64,000 bases of DNA from Nematopogon swammerdamellus (lineage: Eukaryota; Arthropoda; Insecta; Lepidoptera; Adelidae), in NCBI GenBank assembly GCA_946902875.1, contig OX336341.1, forward strand, positions 992,001 to 1,056,000, read 5' to 3'. This document shows, in pieces, positions 31,956 through 44,773 of the stretch. The notes below the pieces were generated by a model. It worked only from the letters and a program-made list of their open reading frames with translations, ran no database searches and was not told where the DNA came from. Position 1 is the first letter of the stretch. Every line of letters starts with the position of its first letter. Position numbers and translations under genes: made by a program.

Positions 31956-34900
31956 AATAAATTATGTTTGTATTTTTTTTTCTCATGCCAATATTCTCCA
32001 CTTCAAGTTCCTTTAGTCTGGGTCTAGCGCGAGGTCCGAGGCGAGCATAGAGAAATAATATACGTCTATGGAGGCGAGGTAATTTCTGCCTCGTATTTAC
32101 GCTACATAAAAATTTATACCGCCGCGCTCCGCGCCGATCACAAAATACGTCGTAACGCGAAGTACAATTTTTTACGCTGGAGAATTTAAGCCAATTGCGG
32201 CGTCATGCGTTTTTTTTTTATCTGTTACACCTACACCTCATCGTTACACTGAAAAATTCAAAACGTCTGGCGGCGAGCGCCATACTGTCAAACTTGTTAT
32301 TTGAAATTGAAATTGTTTTTCTACAAATCCCAAAGAGTGGTAAAATATTGCTCAAAAAAAAATTGATTGTCTGTAAAGTCGGTTTACGGACGATAGTTTT
32401 ACGTGATAACGTCATAAAGTGGTAAGAATTTGTGCTGCCCTGGTACTTAGAACCAGAGAAGCCGACGCTTGGGCCGATTGTGCCTCTCTATCGCTTGTTA
32501 CGCGCTCTCGCTTGCACACACAGGCTCAGATGGAACGTGACACTTTTTTGTGCGTGCAGCCGGTGTTCATCAATTTATAAGACGTGACGTTATCACGTCA
32601 AAAAAATCAAGAGCTTGAAAATTAAGTATGCTACGCTCAATTTTTAGTACTGAAAGGAATTAAATAAAAATAAAAATAGTATGTAACCGAACTACGCGAG
32701 TAGTTTTGGAGTTATAATCATCCTAACACACATACAAACATTCGATCTCGTGGCGTTCTGACCCATTCTCAGGACCCACTGTCAAAAAAAAAGGGCCTTT
32801 CGACCCAATTACATTTAATTTTGAGGGGCCTTCTGACCCACTTACCAGAAAACACAGATACCTACAGTAAGTGAACTTCCTTTGTAGCAATAAGTGTACA
32901 GAAACTAGAATGTATTTTAATTTAGCAAATATTTAAATACAAAGAGTCACGTACAGCAATAAGTAGCGTTAAAACACATTTAACCCTCCTTTTGTCCTCG
33001 CCGTAGTCGGATAAACATAAGGTACCGATATAATTAATTACAGTACTTAAGTTGTGCTCTTAAGACACAAACTGTGTTTAATTTTAAGAGACAACATCTG
33101 TAATATTTAATACGTAATGTCGAATTGAAAATAAAATAAATAAATGAAATACAAATATTATAAAATGTTATTTTGTTCTTTGTGTTTGTGGTAAAATTAC
33201 AGTCTTTGAGAGGTACTCGTTTTCATCTATCTTACAAATTCTTCAATTTAACTATTACTGAATGTCATTTCCACGAACTCGCTAATACTTCCCGGAAGTC
33301 ACCATCTTGTTATTACGTTACGTATGAGGTATGTAATTTTTTTCGTAATCTCTAGGCGTTAACGCCGATAATTACTCAATGTGATTCGATTATTTGAGCA
33401 CGAATGTTGAATTAAATATTACATACTTAATAAATAAGTGATGACTTCATAATATTTATTACACGACAGAGAAAACGGTGTATACTCAATCTCAACACTT
33501 TGCGGAATTTTACATAACGAGTTTGATTATGCAATTCGGATTAGCCAACACTAGAAATAATCTCTTTTCAATTCTTTATTTTTCTTGAAGTGTGTGTCAT
33601 CAACATCATCATCACGCCGATGATGTCCATAAAGGCAGAAAATATAAGTTTTGAAAAAAGCTGCAAAGTTTCTTGTCGGGGCTTCGTATGTGTATTTAAT
33701 TTAGGTTGTTAAAATTTACGTAAAACCGGCCAAGTGCAAGTCGGACTCGCGCACCACCACACAATATATTTCTGTTATGTATTTAATAATTCAGTTCGGG
33801 ATCCTCAGCGCGAGCCCCACTCTCATTTGTCCCCTTTTTAACCCACGACGCAGAAGGATGGGTGTTATAGTTTCATGTCAAGATCATCGACACTTTTCCT
33901 AAATGGTGAAGGGATCTTGATTTCAACGTCCGTTCAGACAGCGTCGCAGTAGTCATAACATGTCATCTGATTGATCATGACATGATCACATCAGAATCAG
34001 ATTGTCTCGACGAGTACATTCATACATACCTACACTAGGCTTCACAAGGTGCGTGACCCTCGGTCGGGCCAAACAAAACCCGTTTACACGCGTGCTTTCT
34101 TCTATAGTCGCGACTCGCGCGTGTGTTATTATTTTATATCTATCATGTCATGACATTTGCTCAGCGTTGCCAGACGTACCATAAATTACGATAAACATAC
34201 CTATGTAATTTTATATTATCCGGTCGTGAAATAATGGTCGACCAGACCAGAATAAAAACGACCAGATAATATACATTTGTCGCTTTTATACCGCATCCAC
34301 ACATTGATGGTGCGTCATTCAGACACCATGACTTTTTCCGGCGGCGCCGTCATTCATCATTATTTTGTCCATCATCTGTCAATATCCAACTTGACGAAGT
34401 CGTGTAATACAGCTATACCCATATAATATAACCCTATAGTACAGCCTGAGGGTTAATTTGAGGAGCAAAACATAATATAAAATATAAAATAAATAGAACT
34501 TAACTATATAAAAAAAAAATCATAACCCTTCTTTTGGCTTCGCCATAGTCGGGTAAATAGTGCAAATGTATAAAATAATCCCATATAAAAATTATCCTAC
34601 TTTACACAAAGGTACTTATAATTCCCTTTTTAACAAAACACCTGCGTTTGTACCATGAACTATCACAATTTGTGTGTACAATGTGCACAGTTATTTTGGC
34701 TGAATCTGACAACACTATATTTGCTTAGAAACCGGGAGAGTCGAGTGAGACGCGCTGTTATCTAACTCGCGAAACATCTCACACTTTCCCGAGTTCACGA
34801 TATTATCTGCTCTAGTCATCTCGATTGTTTGGCGATGTCATTAGCAGTTCTGTGCGCCATTAGCGTTAACATTTTTCTCATTAATGAGCTAATTCGGCGC

Positions 34901-35021
34901 ATTCGCGTTGCTGGCGTAGTCATTAAATAAGATAATATTTAAATATTGTTTTCCATTCAATGAAACAATGTGTACTTCACAGAACAGAGATCGGCGGCCG
35001 TCGTCTCCCAGCCGGCCGCCC
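31956..35021. other. Intronic DNA, mostly unassigned
   Basis: Small retroelement scraps only: CTCCTTTTGTCCTCGCCGTA near 32,990, the AACCGGCCAAGTGCAAGTCG start near 33,724 and TTTTGGCTTCGCCATAGTCG near 34,530. No exon seen. Confidence 0.4.
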
Positions 35022-35235
35022 CTTATTTTTAGGGTTCCGTATCCGGTACGGGTCCCTATTACTAAGCCTACCCCACACCGTCTGTTTGTCTGTCCGTTCG
35101 TCCGTCCGTCCGTCCGTCTGTCTGCGCGCTGTATCTCTTGAACCGTAATAGGTAGCCCGTTGAAATTTTCACAGAATATGTGTTATTATGGCCGATATAA
35201 CAACAAATAATAAAAAATAAGAAAAAGTAAAAAAT
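35022..35235. repeat. Repeat L8, copy 1
   Basis: TTTTTAGGGTTCCGTATCCG, a TCCG/TCTG-rich tract, then TTGAAATTTTCACAGAATAT. Matched at 50,283-50,480. Confidence 0.65.
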
Positions 35236-35284
35236 TCACGGGGTTAATATAGAAGAAACTAAAACTTACTTCAATGTACTTACA

Positions 35285-35475
35285 TTGTACTTCCCACCTC
35301 CGCACTACGCGCGGTGGACAGGGATTGCATCCCTACACGCTGGACTTACCGCGGACGCGTTACAATCGGTTTTGCAGATATTTCCTCTACAAAACCGGCA
35401 AACTCTATAACGCTCTCCCTGCTAATATATTATTTCAGTAATAGGCAGGTACCTGTCAGGCCTCAGGCCGGCGCC
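35285..35475 (+). repeat. LINE L1 3' fragment, decayed
   Basis: Contains CAGGGATTGCATCCCTACAC and following L1 sequence, with an internal deletion. Confidence 0.65.
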
Positions 35476-38059
35476 AAATTCCTCATTATTATATTTCAAT
35501 TTAAAAACGAGACAGAATTTAAATACTTGCTTGAGTGTGTAGTAGAAACGCCTACACATGCACACAAGCATAGTAATTTAGAGCTGAAAATGGCGAAAGT
35601 TAAATTTCAGCCCGTACCAGATAACCTGAAGTGGGACCTGAACCCCGAGGCTTCCGTTCCGCTTCAGTTGTTAGAGCCTTGGACATTTGTAACCCAAAAA
35701 TCGTGGGTTTGAGTTCCCATTTCAGGTGATCTGCGGATTTTGCTTTCCCAAAATTTTGGGGGACTAATTAGAAAATTGAAAAAAAAATATTCCATTGCCT
35801 TGTGTGACGTAATAAATGAAAGAGTTGGTTATAACAATTTTTTTTATTATTTTAAAATTCATATCTATTTTAAAAGATAAAAATTAAAATTAAAATTTAA
35901 AAAAAGATGGGGAATGTAAGGCCTCTCTTATAGTTACAGGAAAACCTAAACTAAAATCCTAAGTCTTAAAGTTCTCAGGGAAAACTGGATGATACGGAAC
36001 CCTCTCCACGCGAGTTCGACTCGCGCTTGACCGCTTTTCTGTATTGGAAATGGTTAATTTCCAAGAGCCTTGTCTATACCAAAAACTATAGTTTAAACTT
36101 TTTCGTGCTTTTCCTTTAAGTTTAAGGCATTTTAAACCCCCTCCGGACGTTTTCGTAAGTGCGATTCGCAACCAGTTGCGAATTAAGAATTTTTATTCTT
36201 TGTTCGTAACCAGTTGCGAATCAAGATAACTTCCCACCGAACTAATTTATTTTAATAAAATAAAAATACTAAATAAATTAAGTACATCCGACAATGCATA
36301 CAAATGAAAATGTAAAGTGTTTGAACTTGAGCGGGCGAGCGCGAGCGGCGGAAGAGTTATCTCGGTAGTAGAGTGTAGGTATTCAGTCACGGTGTGTGAG
36401 GCTTTCTCGGCGGAACCAATTGTCTCGCTTCTTCATTTATGATATCACTTCGGGCCGGTGCTAGCGGTGCTGGTGTTGGTGGTGTTAAGTGCCCAACTTG
36501 ATATTCTCATTATAGCGCCGCTAAGTATCATTTGTGTGCTTTTTATTGTGCGAGCATGAAGTCATTCATTTACGTACTTACATATGTTGTAGTGCTACAA
36601 TTTGAATGGCGTGTGGATGATAATAAATAAGAACAAATTTTTACGTGCATGGTATCAAATATGAGACATTATTATTTAGATGGGGATCTTTAGTTTGATC
36701 ATGCGCCGCGAGCTCTTGAAGTAGCTAAACCAAATTTGTTTCTTTTGTTTTTTGAGCAATGTAACTCTTTCCATTTATAGGTTTCGTAAAGACGAGCGCT
36801 CGTAAGCTATCGTTTTCAAAAATATTTACCATATTTTCCGAGATATTTTCTGTTCAAATTTCATTACAAATCCAATTTGAAACTAGATTAATTGTGCAAT
36901 TATATGGAACAGAAATAATGTATGTGTTTATGGGAACAGCGAAATGAACAAGTAACTAATTTACAATTGAATGAACCAGCGGTAATAATGACAGAAGATA
37001 GTAAATATACAATGATTAGATCAATGTATAATTACTTTAATTTCGTGCTCCATCACTCGCCCGACGGACCGGTTCGTTCAACGCACTGCCAAGTGCCAAC
37101 AGTTTCGCTCGCAGGGTCCGGTGAACCGGCTGTCGTAAGTTCATTCATTGAATTTCACAGCAGTTTGTTTGCTACAGACTTGTTGACAGACAGACAGATA
37201 TGTTGATTTAGTGCTTTTGGTTCTTCAAATGAATCGTTTACACCATTAGACACTGGATCAATGGCATCCAAAAGTATTGATGTACATTCATTATTCATTA
37301 TCTACAAAGTGATTCTCTCTGGCGATTTCTTTGACTACTACGGGTACTACGTCGAAAAGTTTTTCGGCAAAGACTCCTATGATCGACTTTAAAGTTATGT
37401 AGGGCTAAAAGGTCTAGCTTGAATTGTAAAGAATTCCGCTTGGCATTGAACTCACCTTCTGTGACCCTTTTTATATTGGTGGGCTATGAAGTATATTTTG
37501 ATTGACTTTAAAACATACAACGTTTACAATGAACCGACTAAGGAATTTAAGAATTGTATTCTTCAATATTTCTTAAAGGATCGAACCTTCTATCATCTAG
37601 ATTCTAGATCATCCACTCTGACTCGCCATGAAGTATTATTCAGGAAAGATGACACTTCAATAGTTCTTTTCACTAACTTCCTCTCTTACAATTTGTCAAA
37701 AGTAAGCGTAGTTTTTTTTTTCAATTAATTTATTTTTTATATCACTAGTACCTTTTATAACTTGTGCATCTTCTCTCGGCTCGGATGAACTTAAAATCAT
37801 TTAAAAAATCTGTCCTTCATAAAAATTATTTCATTTATTTCAACGAGCGTCAATTTGGATACAATGTATCTGTATGCTATAGAAATCGTCACATTTTTTT
37901 TGTACAGATTAAACGAATATTCCATTATAAATTGTTGAAAAATTAAAGTTTCCCCATAGCATTTGAAATAAAAATGCAAAAAATAAATTGCTTTACATTT
38001 TGGGGTACCCTGTTCTTTCCACAGGACTATTAGATAAACTTATCTGTAATATATCTAGC
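35476..38059. other. Intronic DNA, mostly unassigned
   Basis: Contains twin palindromes TTCGCAACCAGTTGCGAA (36,166 and about 36,205). Short frames at 36,922 and 37,486 lack splice or family support. Confidence 0.4.
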
Positions 38060-38215
38060 GGCAAAAATTACACGTAATTTGGCGTCATTTTCATCGAAAT
38101 CGGTTCAGTGGGTCCGGAGATATCTGCGTGTGACCGACAGACAGACAGACAGACAGACACCAGAGCGATCCCATAAGGGTCCCTTTTTTCGCATTTTGCG
38201 ACGGGACCCTAAAAA
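38060..38215 (+). repeat. LINE-type tail with CAGA array
   Basis: TCATCGAAATCGGTTCAGTG, a GACA run, then GGTCCC...GGGACCC inverted ends. A familiar moth retroelement tail. Confidence 0.6.
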
Positions 38216-38754
38216 AGATCAACATGTTACCACACTAGATACATAAGTTTGGAAACATAAAAAGTAACTATATAAAATTAACAATAAATAAATAAAAAGA
38301 AAACTATTCAGTCTGGTCATAAAAGAAATTAATTGAAGAATAAATTTATCTTGTAAATGGGACGTTTCGTTAAGAAATTTTTAATTTAGGATTTAAACAA
38401 TTTTATGGGCATTGATTTTATTTCTGCGGGAACATGATGAAATCTCCATGACGCATTGCACGTGCGAGTCTACATCGGGGGAGCTGATGTACAAAACGCA
38501 AACACATTACAAACCCATCAGAATCACTCGTCCTCTATCAGCTTGCGAAGCAGCCAATGTGCACGTGATTAGAAACCCGTGAGGGGGTGGAGTCGTCGAA
38601 AGTGGATCGAGTGGAGCCTTTCGCGATAATAGGTGTGTGATCAATTCCGTAGTGGGCGGAGGTTCCGGATGGTGAAATCGGGAAAGCCTACGGAACTGGT
38701 AGAGAACGGGCCTACGGTCCATATTGACTGGTTCCGACTGTTGTGGGTGATCAT
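38216..38754. other. Unassigned intronic DNA
   Basis: Nothing recognised. Confidence 0.35.
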
Positions 38755-38972
38755 CATTGATCAGCACAACACCGATTGCTCTGCTTACCCCGATTGTCGG
38801 AATACAGCGTATGGTATGCATGTATATGTTCTTGGCATGTATGTTGCCAGAGTTCTTGCAGCATAACATCGATTACTCTCCCCGATTGTCGGAATACAGC
38901 GTGCGGTTTGTATGTATGATGTCTGAGTTTCATGCAGCACAATACCGATTACTCTGCTTACCCCGATTTTCT
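38755..38972 (-). repeat. Repeat D end, three tandem units
   Basis: Three units of roughly 80-95 bp built on CAGCACAACACCGATT, CTGCTTACCCCGATTGTCGG and AATACAGCG. Confidence 0.7.
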
Positions 38973-39629
38973 GTCTACGCAGCGTGTGTAGTATATGAAA
39001 TGTGTGCTCCTAGCGCGTCTAGCCTGCTAGCACTAGCGGCTAGCATCTGGTGTGAGCCGCGAAACCAGTTAAGAATTGAGTTCATCCGCGCCGCTACAGC
39101 TGCCTCTATACTGGCAACAACACTGTCTGTGCTATGCGTCCCGTCCCGCCGCGCCGCCCGGTAGGCGCGAGGAGCTTGTGCAATAATTGTGTACGAAGTC
39201 TTGTGGCACAACTGTGGGCACATTCTGAGGTGAATCAGGTGCGTTTCGCCATCCGCACCTAGTTTGGTTCAGAGAGATCCCATGATCTCAGGTTTAAATT
39301 GCGACGAAACTGCGGTAGACGACACCGTCGTCGAACCGGCTATTGAAAATTGTTTTGTGTGTGTGTTTTTTTTTTCAATTGTATGCAAAATATTGGGATA
39401 AGATGCGAGTTGAAAGAACGCCATAAGCATAAGGCATTATTAATCTATGAGAAAGGTGATAGATAACAGAATTATAAATATAATAACTCTCTGCCCATAT
39501 ATTTGCTCACAAGTACAGTTTGGGGTTTTTCAAAAGGAGCGTGAAAAGATTATTAAACAAATAAATAAGTCCCAGCCACAAAAAAAGAAAAAGAAAAAAG
39601 TAAAGAATTTAATTAAAGTAGTACTTAAT
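38973..39629. other. Unassigned intronic DNA
   Basis: GC-balanced to about 39,300, then AT-rich. No family seen. Confidence 0.35.
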
Positions 39630-39962
39630 TTTTTTTTTATGGAAACTTGTCATGGTTGTCTACATCACCTACAACATCCGTGATGTCAGCCCATAACACC
39701 AGGTGAACTTGGTGCCACGGCAGTGCTTCCCTTCGCTCGTGCCGGCTACACTGAACTGGACGGAAAACACAAACTATACACAAACTATTTGCATAGCCGT
39801 TTCGACCGACCTTTCATTCATTGCGGTGATACCAACCCGGGCGGGTTAAACCCTACCACCTAGTGATATAAGAAGGGAGTCATATCCCTTAGTCGCCTTT
39901 TACGACATACACGGGGCGAGATGCAGTGGGGCTATTCTTTTAAAGTACCGGCCCCACACGGT
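39630..39962 (-). repeat. SINE C, full length
   Basis: Reverse copy with head and T-run, plus an 11-base internal duplication (ACACAAACTAT). Confidence 0.82.
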
Positions 39963-40043
39963 TTTAGTATAAACTGTTTCTAAAGTAAAATTTAGATTAA
40001 CATTTTAATTGTTATAAGAAATAGATATAGAAATAGATATATA

Positions 40044-40128
40044 GTACCGTGTGGGGTCGGTACTTAAAAAGAATAGCCCCACTGCATCTCTCCCCGTCGC
40101 ATGTCGTAAAAGTCGACTAAGGGATAAG
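40044..40128 (+). repeat. SINE C head only
   Basis: Head sequence to GACTAAGGGATAAG without a body. It faces the previous SINE C and is directly followed by SINE A. Confidence 0.7.
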
Positions 40129-40137
40129 AAAATTCGT

Positions 40138-40548
40138 CAGCCTCGGTAGCTCAGTGGCGCGGTTGGTTAGTCAACTGTTATTATATTAAGCAACGCTGAG
40201 CGCGGTCAGTGATTGGATGGGTGACCGCTCGACCGTTGGAGGCTGACCGTGGTTCGGATTCCACGTTAAACTGTAGGTCCCTTCCCTTCTTACCTTACTA
40301 GGTTACTAGGTAGGGGTACCTTACTAGGTAGGGTTTATCCCGGCCGGGGTGGTACCACCGCACTGAACGAAACGTCGGTCGAAACGGCTATGTAAATAGT
40401 TCGTGTTTTCCGTCCAGTTTAGTGTAGCCGACATGAAATGAAGGGAAGCACTGACATGGCACCTAGTTCACCCTGTGTTATGGGCTGACATCACGGATGT
40501 TGTAGGTGATGTAGCCAACCGTGTCAGGTTCCATAAAAAAAAAAAAAA
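40138..40548 (+). repeat. SINE A, full length
   Basis: Complete, with a small tandem duplication of TTACTAGGTA in the body and a 14-base poly(A). Confidence 0.87.
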
Positions 40549-41129
40549 TAGAATGTTTGCTTATGTGTTATGTAATGTTATATATTGTTGATGATTGTAT
40601 TGTATGTACAGTTTGTGTTTCTATTTCAAAATAATAAATAAAACATCGAGCGTTGAAAACACTTTTGAAAATACATTATTGCCTTTGCGCTTATTAAAGT
40701 TTCAACATTTTCGTTATATTGTTTCTCATGAAGTTAAATAAAAGTTTTCAATGTTCATAAATGAACGATCCGCTTACGGAAGTATGACCCGAGACGTAAA
40801 TTGCAATGCAAAAGAGAGAAAGCGGCACTATGAAAAGAAATGTTATTCTTCCGGAATATGCACTCCGGAATATTGCAACATTGGAGAATTACCCTTCCCA
40901 CATAATAGTCGCAGCGTGATCGTCCATCGAGACCATCGCGACTAACTAGAGAATCGTTACGTGCGCTGTTCATTCGTTGTTTCTAGTGTATTGTTTCAAT
41001 TTGCTTAGCAATTTCATCGAAGTCAATTTCCATACCTAGGCTATCCTCTATGCTAATGAATATACCTAAAGGTATATTATATAATCTACTATTTAAACCT
41101 AATACACTTTATTTTGAGAAAAACATAAA
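40549..41129. other. Unassigned intronic DNA
   Basis: Nothing recognised. A 64-codon frame at 40,751 is unsupported. Confidence 0.35.
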
Positions 41130-41599
41130 TGTAACATAAAATATAAAAAGTAATACTAATAACAGACTAATAACTAAAGAAATAAACCTACCTAACAAAC
41201 ATTAAAATAACTATCATTAAAAAGTCAAAAATAATTTTCGTTTACTCACTTAAAGGAGTCGGTAGACCGCTAAGTAAATTCCCGCGCAGCTCGGAGTTAT
41301 TATATTTTATTTACTTAGCGGTCCCCCGACTCCTTTAAGTGAGTAAACGAAAATTATTTTTGACTTTTTAAGGGTCGGGGGTTTTTTAAATTTGTAATTT
41401 AACTTTTATTTAAAGCTTTTTTAAAAAAACCGCATGAAAATCGGTCCACTTTTTAACATAATAAATTTTTTTATTACTTAATTACTTGATTACTTGATTA
41501 CAAACATAGCTAAGAACCATCCCGATTAAACAAGCTTCCTAATAAAAAAAACCGCATCCAAATCGGTCCGTCCGTTTGGGAGCTACGATGCCACAGACA

Positions 41600-41634
<35 letters not shown>

Positions 41635-41760
41635 AACTTATAACACCCCTCCGTTTTTTTCGTCGGGGGTTAAAAAGGGGCATTTTCAAATGTTCCTAGA
41701 ACACTTGCTGCATTACCCCGCTGGTGTTAATACCCCTAAATATAATATAGAATAATATTA
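41130..41760. repeat. Repeat I, carrying a foldback insert
   Basis: Flanks (AACATTAAAATAACTATCA and GGCATTTTCAAATGTTC) match the uninterrupted site at 62,430-62,545. The foldback at 41,217-41,675 is therefore an insertion. Confidence 0.65.
41217..41675. mobile_element. Foldback-type element, copy 1
   Basis: Roughly 60-bp inverted arms (containing ACTTAAAGGAGTCGG and ACCGCTAAGTAAAT) around a short GC loop, then a tail with AAACCGCATCCAAATCGGTC, an AC microsatellite and TCGTCGGGGGTTAAA. TTAAAAA occurs at both ends, so a TTAA target is possible. Confidence 0.65.
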
Positions 41761-41804
41761 TGTGTGTGCTAGTTAATAAAAAGTATAGATGTTTTTTTGA
41801 AGTG

Positions 41805-42020
41805 AAAACTTCTTTAGCGGCGCTTGGCACTTTTTTAGATGGGTAAAAAATTTTAAACTCGCGTCAGGTCTCGCGTCAGATCCGAGGTCAGATCCGTAGC
41901 CTGATCGAAAAAGCGTAAGATTCGAAACTTCTTTAGCGGCGCTTGGCACTTTTTTTAGATGGGTAAAAAATGTTAAACTCGCGTCAGATCCGTAGCCTGA
42001 TCGAAAAAGCGTAAGATTCG
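41805..42020. repeat. Tandem duplication, about 120-bp unit
   Basis: AACTTCTTTAGCGGCGCTTG at 41,806 and 41,926. The first unit carries 24 extra bases (GTCTCGCGTCAGATCCGAGG...). Confidence 0.85.
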
Positions 42021-42316
42021 TTGAAACTATGGATGAAAGTTGATTTTTCTAAGAAATAAACTTTTTGATGTAAAATAATTATAATAGTTCTGTACTTAGT
42101 GTTAAATTTTTTATGTAATATAAATTGTCATGTTTGTCTACGATAGCGCAATAAATGAATATTGTATTTTACCACATAAATGATAGTACTTTTATACTGA
42201 CAAATAAAACAATTCGTGCGAAATTATTCCCTAACCATTCCAAAATATTAAAAAATGCACAACGTTGATGTTTAAGTTTTCACTTCTGCCGGCACTCCCG
42301 GAGTGCAACCTTAGGC

Positions 42317-42410
42317 TTTTTTTTTTATAGAAACAACATCCGTGATGTCAGCCCATAACACCGGGTGAATTAGGTGCCATGTCAGTGCTTCCCTTCATTT
42401 CATGTCGTTA
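42317..42410 (-). repeat. SINE A tail fragment
   Basis: T-run and about 90 bases of 3' body. Confidence 0.75.
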
Positions 42411-42439
42411 CTATTCTGTCAGTGTGAAGTCAATAGTTA

Positions 42440-42830
42440 GAAAAAGTTAAATTTCAAAATAAAATAAACGCCGACCCTTATAGAGTCTAAAATAATTTCC
42501 GTTTACGTTACTTAAAGGAGTCGGGGGACCGCTAAGTAAATATCCGCGCAGCTCTAGTTTTTATATTTTATTTACTTAGCGGTGCCCCGACTCCTTTAAG
42601 TAATTATTTTTAAACGGAAATTATTTTAGAATTTTTAAGGGCCCGACCCTTTTTTAATTTGTAATTAAACTTTTATTTAAAGATTTATTAAAAAAACCGC
42701 ATGCAAATCGGGCCACTTTTTAAGATTATGATTTTTTTGATTACTTAATTACTTGATCGCTTGCTTACAAATATAGCTAAGAACCACCCCGATTATACCT
42801 TAGCTTTCTAATAAAGAAAAACGCATATGT
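42440..42830. mobile_element. Foldback-type element, copy 2
   Basis: Same arms as 41,217-41,675, here extending outward to CCGACCCTTA / TAAGGGCCCGACCC, and the same tail without the AC array. Confidence 0.65.
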
Positions 42831-43439
42831 ATTCATCTATACTTTTTAATTAACTAGCACATACATATATTATTCTATATTATATTTATATTCATTATAT
42901 TATTTTTACATTCACGCAGTCAAGTCTTACTTATATTTCACAACATACGACACTCAAACATCCAAAGGTTGGCTGGAAGAAATCCCTGTATTCACATAAA
43001 TAGAGAAAAACATTCCACAGGCCGAATTTAAAACTCCACCAAGACAAGACGATAATAAAAACGCACTGCCGACCGTGGCCGCTACCAACAAAATTATGCG
43101 CGTAATTAATTAAATATAACCAGCCGACAATGTGCCGAAACACTCAAGCGTCCGGAACACTTGAATCCGTAACAAAGTTTACATAATATTCATAATAACA
43201 CAACAAGTTGCGCGCTTATGCAAACTGACCGTCCGTGACTTTGGTGGGCGCTCAATTTCTCCGAGTCTCAGAGAAATTTGACCAGAGACTAATCGTGTTT
43301 TTAAACTATGACGAAACACTTAAGCAAGTGTAAAGAGGCTTTTGACGTCGTTTAAAGATGTTGATTTTTCTTGTATTAGTAAAAATTATCTACTAAGTTA
43401 TATTCATCTATACCGCGAAAACTCAATCTAGGTGCATAG
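42831..43439. other. Unassigned intronic DNA
   Basis: Nothing recognised. Confidence 0.35.
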
Positions 43440-44165
43440 TGATATTTTCATACATACACACCACACGCTGAACCCCGACAATCAGGGTAAGCAGTGTAAT
43501 CTGTGTTGTGCTGCAAGTACTCTGGTAAATTACAGCACAACATCGTCTTGCCGATGCGCGGATGCCGAGCCATCCGTCTTGTTGGTGACCCAAAACTTAC
43601 AGATGGTCTGGACTCTCTGAGTCACAGACTATTTGTAGGTTCGCTTAGTCTGTTTTACAGATACTATCACGGGCGCTGCTCTGTGGAACTGGCATCCCTT
43701 ATTCCCTGCCACCCGTCCTATCTCCGCATGACCCGTCGCAGAGAGACTCAGCACCCTTTTGTTGTTGACATTGGGCTTTTGAGAACCCATCGGTTCTCTA
43801 AATTGTTTCTTTGCCGCACCGCTAGGGTGTGGAACGTCTTCCGGCGAGTGTGTTTCCCGAATCCTTTAACCTGGTTGTCTTTAAACGTCGTATTAACAGG
43901 CTAGACAGCCTAGCAACAGTCCACAAATCTGCTGGCATGGCACCTTACTGTGACTGACTCGTGGTTTCGCGAGGAGAGGTGTTTTTGGCTCTGTCGAATG
44001 CACCATTGGTCTCTCGGCACAGCTACCCATGTTGATTTACATTAAAAAAAACACCGACGACCACGTTTAGCAAAGTATTCGGACAATACTTTGGTAAACG
44101 ACACATTCACGGGGGAGATGCAGTGGGACTATTCTTTTTATTAAGTATCGGCCCCACACAGTAGT
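43440..44165 (+). repeat. Repeat D, interrupted by a LINE
   Basis: Left half to about 43,540 (to GGTAAATTACAGCACAAC) and right half from about 44,050 (ACACCGACGACCACGTTTAG to the SINE C-like end) are separated by LINE L1c. Confidence 0.72.
43541..44049 (+). repeat. LINE L1c 3' end with reverse-transcriptase C-terminus
   Basis: One frame reads LVGDPKLTDGLDSLSHRLFV, then GSLSLFYRYYHGRCSVELAS and RTARVWNVFRR, the C-terminal end of a non-LTR RT. It is followed by a UTR (CTCTCGGCACAGCTACCCAT) and poly(A). Related to L1 but a distinct subfamily. Confidence 0.8.
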
Positions 44166-44602
44166 GATATGTAAAGATCACAAAACATTATCTGCGGGCA
44201 AAATTCGTCCTTAGTAAGATTTCTGACAGTATTGTACTCATTGACCATTTCCAACCCTCAGAAGTCAGCCTATTTTTCCTTCTAAAGCAGTAAGAGCTTC
44301 TCCAGCAGGACCAGTACTTCCCTTTTTTGGTTGAGTTCTTTTAAGGCCGCATCCCTTCCCTAACCATTTCCCTATCCCTTGCTGTCCCTATGCAACGTCT
44401 GCCGTCTGCATCTACGTATGTTCGCTTATATCGTGCGAACGATTCAGATGCTATTTTTACCAATGCGATTTAACTTATCTCCGTGTGGTTAAAGACTATA
44501 TAACATCACAATATCTTTAACGCGGGTGAAGTCGCGAGCTAGTTTCAAATAACTGAATCTCAATTATTAAAAAATTTCTTGCAAAAGGTATATGGTGTTC
44601 AC
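44166..44602. other. Intron DNA next to the signal-peptide exon
   Basis: Nothing recognised. Confidence 0.35.
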
Positions 44603-44773
44603 CTGGTCATAGTCCGGAGAGCCGGGCTCGGAAAGCCTGGGACTGCTCTCGTGGTGCAGCAGGTCTGCGTGAAGACCCTCCTCCGCCGAGTTAACCAGGA
44701 TCACCAGCGCCGCCAGCGTACTCAACAACGGCATTATCACCGACGACCCCAACCCGCCCATAGTACGCCCCAA
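44603..44773 (-). CDS. Membrane protein of unknown family, exon 1 (signal peptide)
   Basis: This exon reads 57 codons from ATG to the donor GACCAG|GTGAAC (phase 0). It begins MGRTMGGLGSS, followed by the hydrophobic core VIMPLLSTLAALVILV and a likely signal-peptidase site near NSA|EE, then an acidic, histidine-containing segment. It is proposed as the first exon of the gene whose other exons lie at 26,587-21,800. The phase-0 donor matches the phase-0 acceptor there, that exon has no start or signal peptide of its own, and all five exons sum to exactly 3,240 nt (1,080 codons including stop). The first intron would then be 18.0 kb and full of repeats. An unseen intermediate exon cannot be excluded. 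Confidence 0.6.

Noticed and set aside
36922..37206. 94-codon plus-strand frame
   Set aside because: No family or splice support, and composition resembles surrounding intronic DNA.
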